Of a stretch of 64,000 bases of DNA, positions 63,081 to 64,000 are shown one piece after another. The notes beneath the pieces were generated by a model, which saw only the letters and a list, made by a program, of their open reading frames with translations, was not told the DNA's origin and searched no databases. Origin of the DNA: Iningainema tapete BLCC-T55 (GTDB lineage: Bacteria > Cyanobacteriota > Cyanobacteriia > Cyanobacteriales > Nostocaceae); assembly GCF_014698965.1 (NCBI RefSeq), contig NZ_JACXAE010000078.1:1-64000 (forward strand), written 5' to 3'. A program made the translations under genes and the position numbers. Numbering within the stretch: position 1 is the stretch's first letter; the number at the start of each line of letters is the position of its first letter.

Positions 63081-64000
63081 TTACCTCCTGCGCCACCACA
63101 AAATAACTGATCCGGCTAGAGCTAGTATGGGTAAAACTAACAAAGACGACCATGTGATAATATGAGCTTGAGCAATTGTAATGTTCAAACGGCGATTTTT
63201 CACTTCCTTGGGGCGAATCGATAAAGATTGTTGCTCCTGTTGACTCAACCAACTTACCGAGTTGAGAAACACATCCTTATTTAACTGTTGCCCAAACAAC
63301 CCATCTGTAGCAAAATCTGAATCACCTATCACTACCATCTGTGACACTTTGGGATTTGATGGTGGGGTAGAGACGCTTTGCCCGGTGGGTGTGGGATTTG
63401 ACGTTGGTGTAGAGACGCTTTGCCCGGTGGGTGTGGGATTTGACGTTGGTGTAGAGACGCTCCGGCGGAGCGTCTCTACTTGTGGTATGATTTTCTTGCG
63501 TAAAGCGACACCTAATGTTAAAGGTCCTTTGCGATCGCTTTGAGGATTAAACTGTAGGTTCTCGCTTTCTAAGTCGCTTTCTGCCCAAGTTTCGGGGTAG
63601 GGCTGAGTTAGTAGTAGGGGAGTAGCTTCAATTTCAGGCACTACGATAGTATCTATAGGTCGTGCTAAACGATAAAAAGAAATACCATTACCAAAATCTT
63701 GCGTAATCGGATGCTTACCATAAGTTGTCACAAAAGCAACCGCAGGACCAAATCCTACCATTTCTCCTGACTGATCGACAGCCAAACGATAATCTAATTG
63801 TACACCCCACTCGGCAAGTAAATTATCCAATTTAGCATCTGTACCAGGATCGATAAGCAGCAGCAAGTTACCGCCACGATTGAGATAATCTTGCAAAGCT
63901 TTTACCTCAGTATCAAACAGCCCTCGTTTAATTCCCGCAATCACCACCACCGTAGCATCTTGAGGAATACTGGATTTTTCTGTTAAATTAAGCGCAGAGG
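63081..64000 (-). CDS. GldG-like ABC-type transport auxiliary protein, 5' end beyond the window
   Basis: The C-terminal part of a GldG/DUF4350-like protein: ATVVVIAGIKRGLFDTEVKALQDYLNRGGNLLLLIDPGTD, ending in a membrane span (…WSSLLVLPILALAGSVILWWRRR). The frame stays open to the window end, so the gene continues. A Ser/Thr/Pro-rich loop with two 14-residue repeats (STPTSNPTPTGQ) is encoded by a 42-bp tandem repeat carrying the GTAGAGACGC motif (63367-63479). Confidence 0.82.
   Translation of the reverse strand, partial: SALNLTEKSSIPQDATVVVIAGIKRGLFDTEVKALQDYLNRGGNLLLLIDPGTDAKLDNLLAEWGVQLDYRLAVDQSGEMVGFGPAVAFVTTYGKHPITQDFGNGISFYRLARPIDTIVVPEIEATPLLLTQPYPETWAESDLESENLQFNPQSDRKGPLTLGVALRKKIIPQVETLRRSVSTPTSNPTPTGQSVSTPTSNPTPTGQSVSTPPSNPKVSQMVVIGDSDFATDGLFGQQLNKDVFLNSVSWLSQQEQQSLSIRPKEVKNRRLNITIAQAHIITWSSLLVLPILALAGSVILWWRRR
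63367..63479. repeat. 42-bp tandem repeats plus TAGAGACG palindrome, copy 7, in coding DNA
   Basis: GTAGAGACGC recurs at 63367, 63409 and 63451, 42 bp apart. The third is a complete palindrome GTAGAGACGCTCC…GGAGCGTCTCTAC (63451-63479). The repeats encode the Thr/Pro loop of the GldG-like protein. Confidence 0.88.

Overview
The window looks like chromosomal DNA of a filamentous, probably heterocyst-forming cyanobacterium (order Nostocales). GCGATCGC (HIP1-type) octamers are scattered throughout. There are heptanucleotide tandem repeats and many palindromic intergenic repeats. The ATP synthase beta-epsilon gene pair, a CrtO-type carotene ketolase, PEP-CTERM proteins, a TPR Ser/Thr kinase, Uma2 proteins and a GDYXXLXY protein are all typical of this group. 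No tRNA, rRNA, transposase, phage or CRISPR locus was seen. Species assignment is inference.

Layout. 1-2.1 kb is a gene graveyard: a truncated aspartoacylase, a LysR regulator broken by a frameshift and a stop, a 5'-truncated PIN toxin and a decayed antitoxin. 2.2-4.0 kb is a divergent arginase-family/CGNR-regulator pair sharing a perfect inverted repeat. 4.0-4.3 kb is a mosaic of gene fragments plus a MITE-like element. 4.3-7.6 kb carries a PBP4-type carboxypeptidase and a collapsed ABC transporter. 7.6-10.3 kb is a P450-MFS pair with two TetR-like operators but no adjacent regulator. 10.5-20.9 kb carries a lipase, HtrA-like protease, disulfide oxidoreductase, dynamin-like GTPase, Ser/Thr kinase and SDR. 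21-24 kb holds an RTX protein, a DUF433/DUF5615 toxin-antitoxin pair and a TetR/DUF4188 divergon. 24.7-29.2 kb holds an Asn/Gly repeat protein convergent with an overlapping operon: zinc-ribbon K+ channel, TIGR04222-like membrane protein with a Cys/Gly tail, MNIO (DUF692) enzyme, MNIO partner. 29.4-36.9 kb holds Uma2, META, a histidine kinase/response regulator pair, a PAS-GAF-GGDEF-EAL protein and a Spy-like protein. 37-41 kb has ATP synthase epsilon and beta genes and two PEP-CTERM proteins. 41.4-44.6 kb is a patatin-like pseudogene and two GST genes with a TetR gene, joined by three matching operators. 45-54.3 kb carries crtO, a saccharopine-dehydrogenase-like gene, a Na+/H+ antiporter, a glycosyltransferase, type 2 IPP isomerase and SppA. 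54.4-58 kb has membrane proteins and an RsmB-like methyltransferase. 58.3-60.8 kb is a second TetR divergon with an alpha/beta hydrolase operon. 60.9-64 kb has small proteins and a GldG/DUF4340 pair running off the end.

The best candidate for an undescribed system is the 25.9-29.2 kb operon. An MNIO-family peptide-modifying enzyme and its partner are translationally coupled to a membrane protein whose last 32 residues carry seven cysteines in a Gly/Ser background. This suggests an oxidised or metal-binding membrane-anchored Cys tail. Two other themes are five clusters of operator-like palindromes (four of TetR type), one pair of which has no adjacent regulator, and a GTAGAGACG palindromic repeat family that lies at gene 3' ends and often supplies their stop codons.
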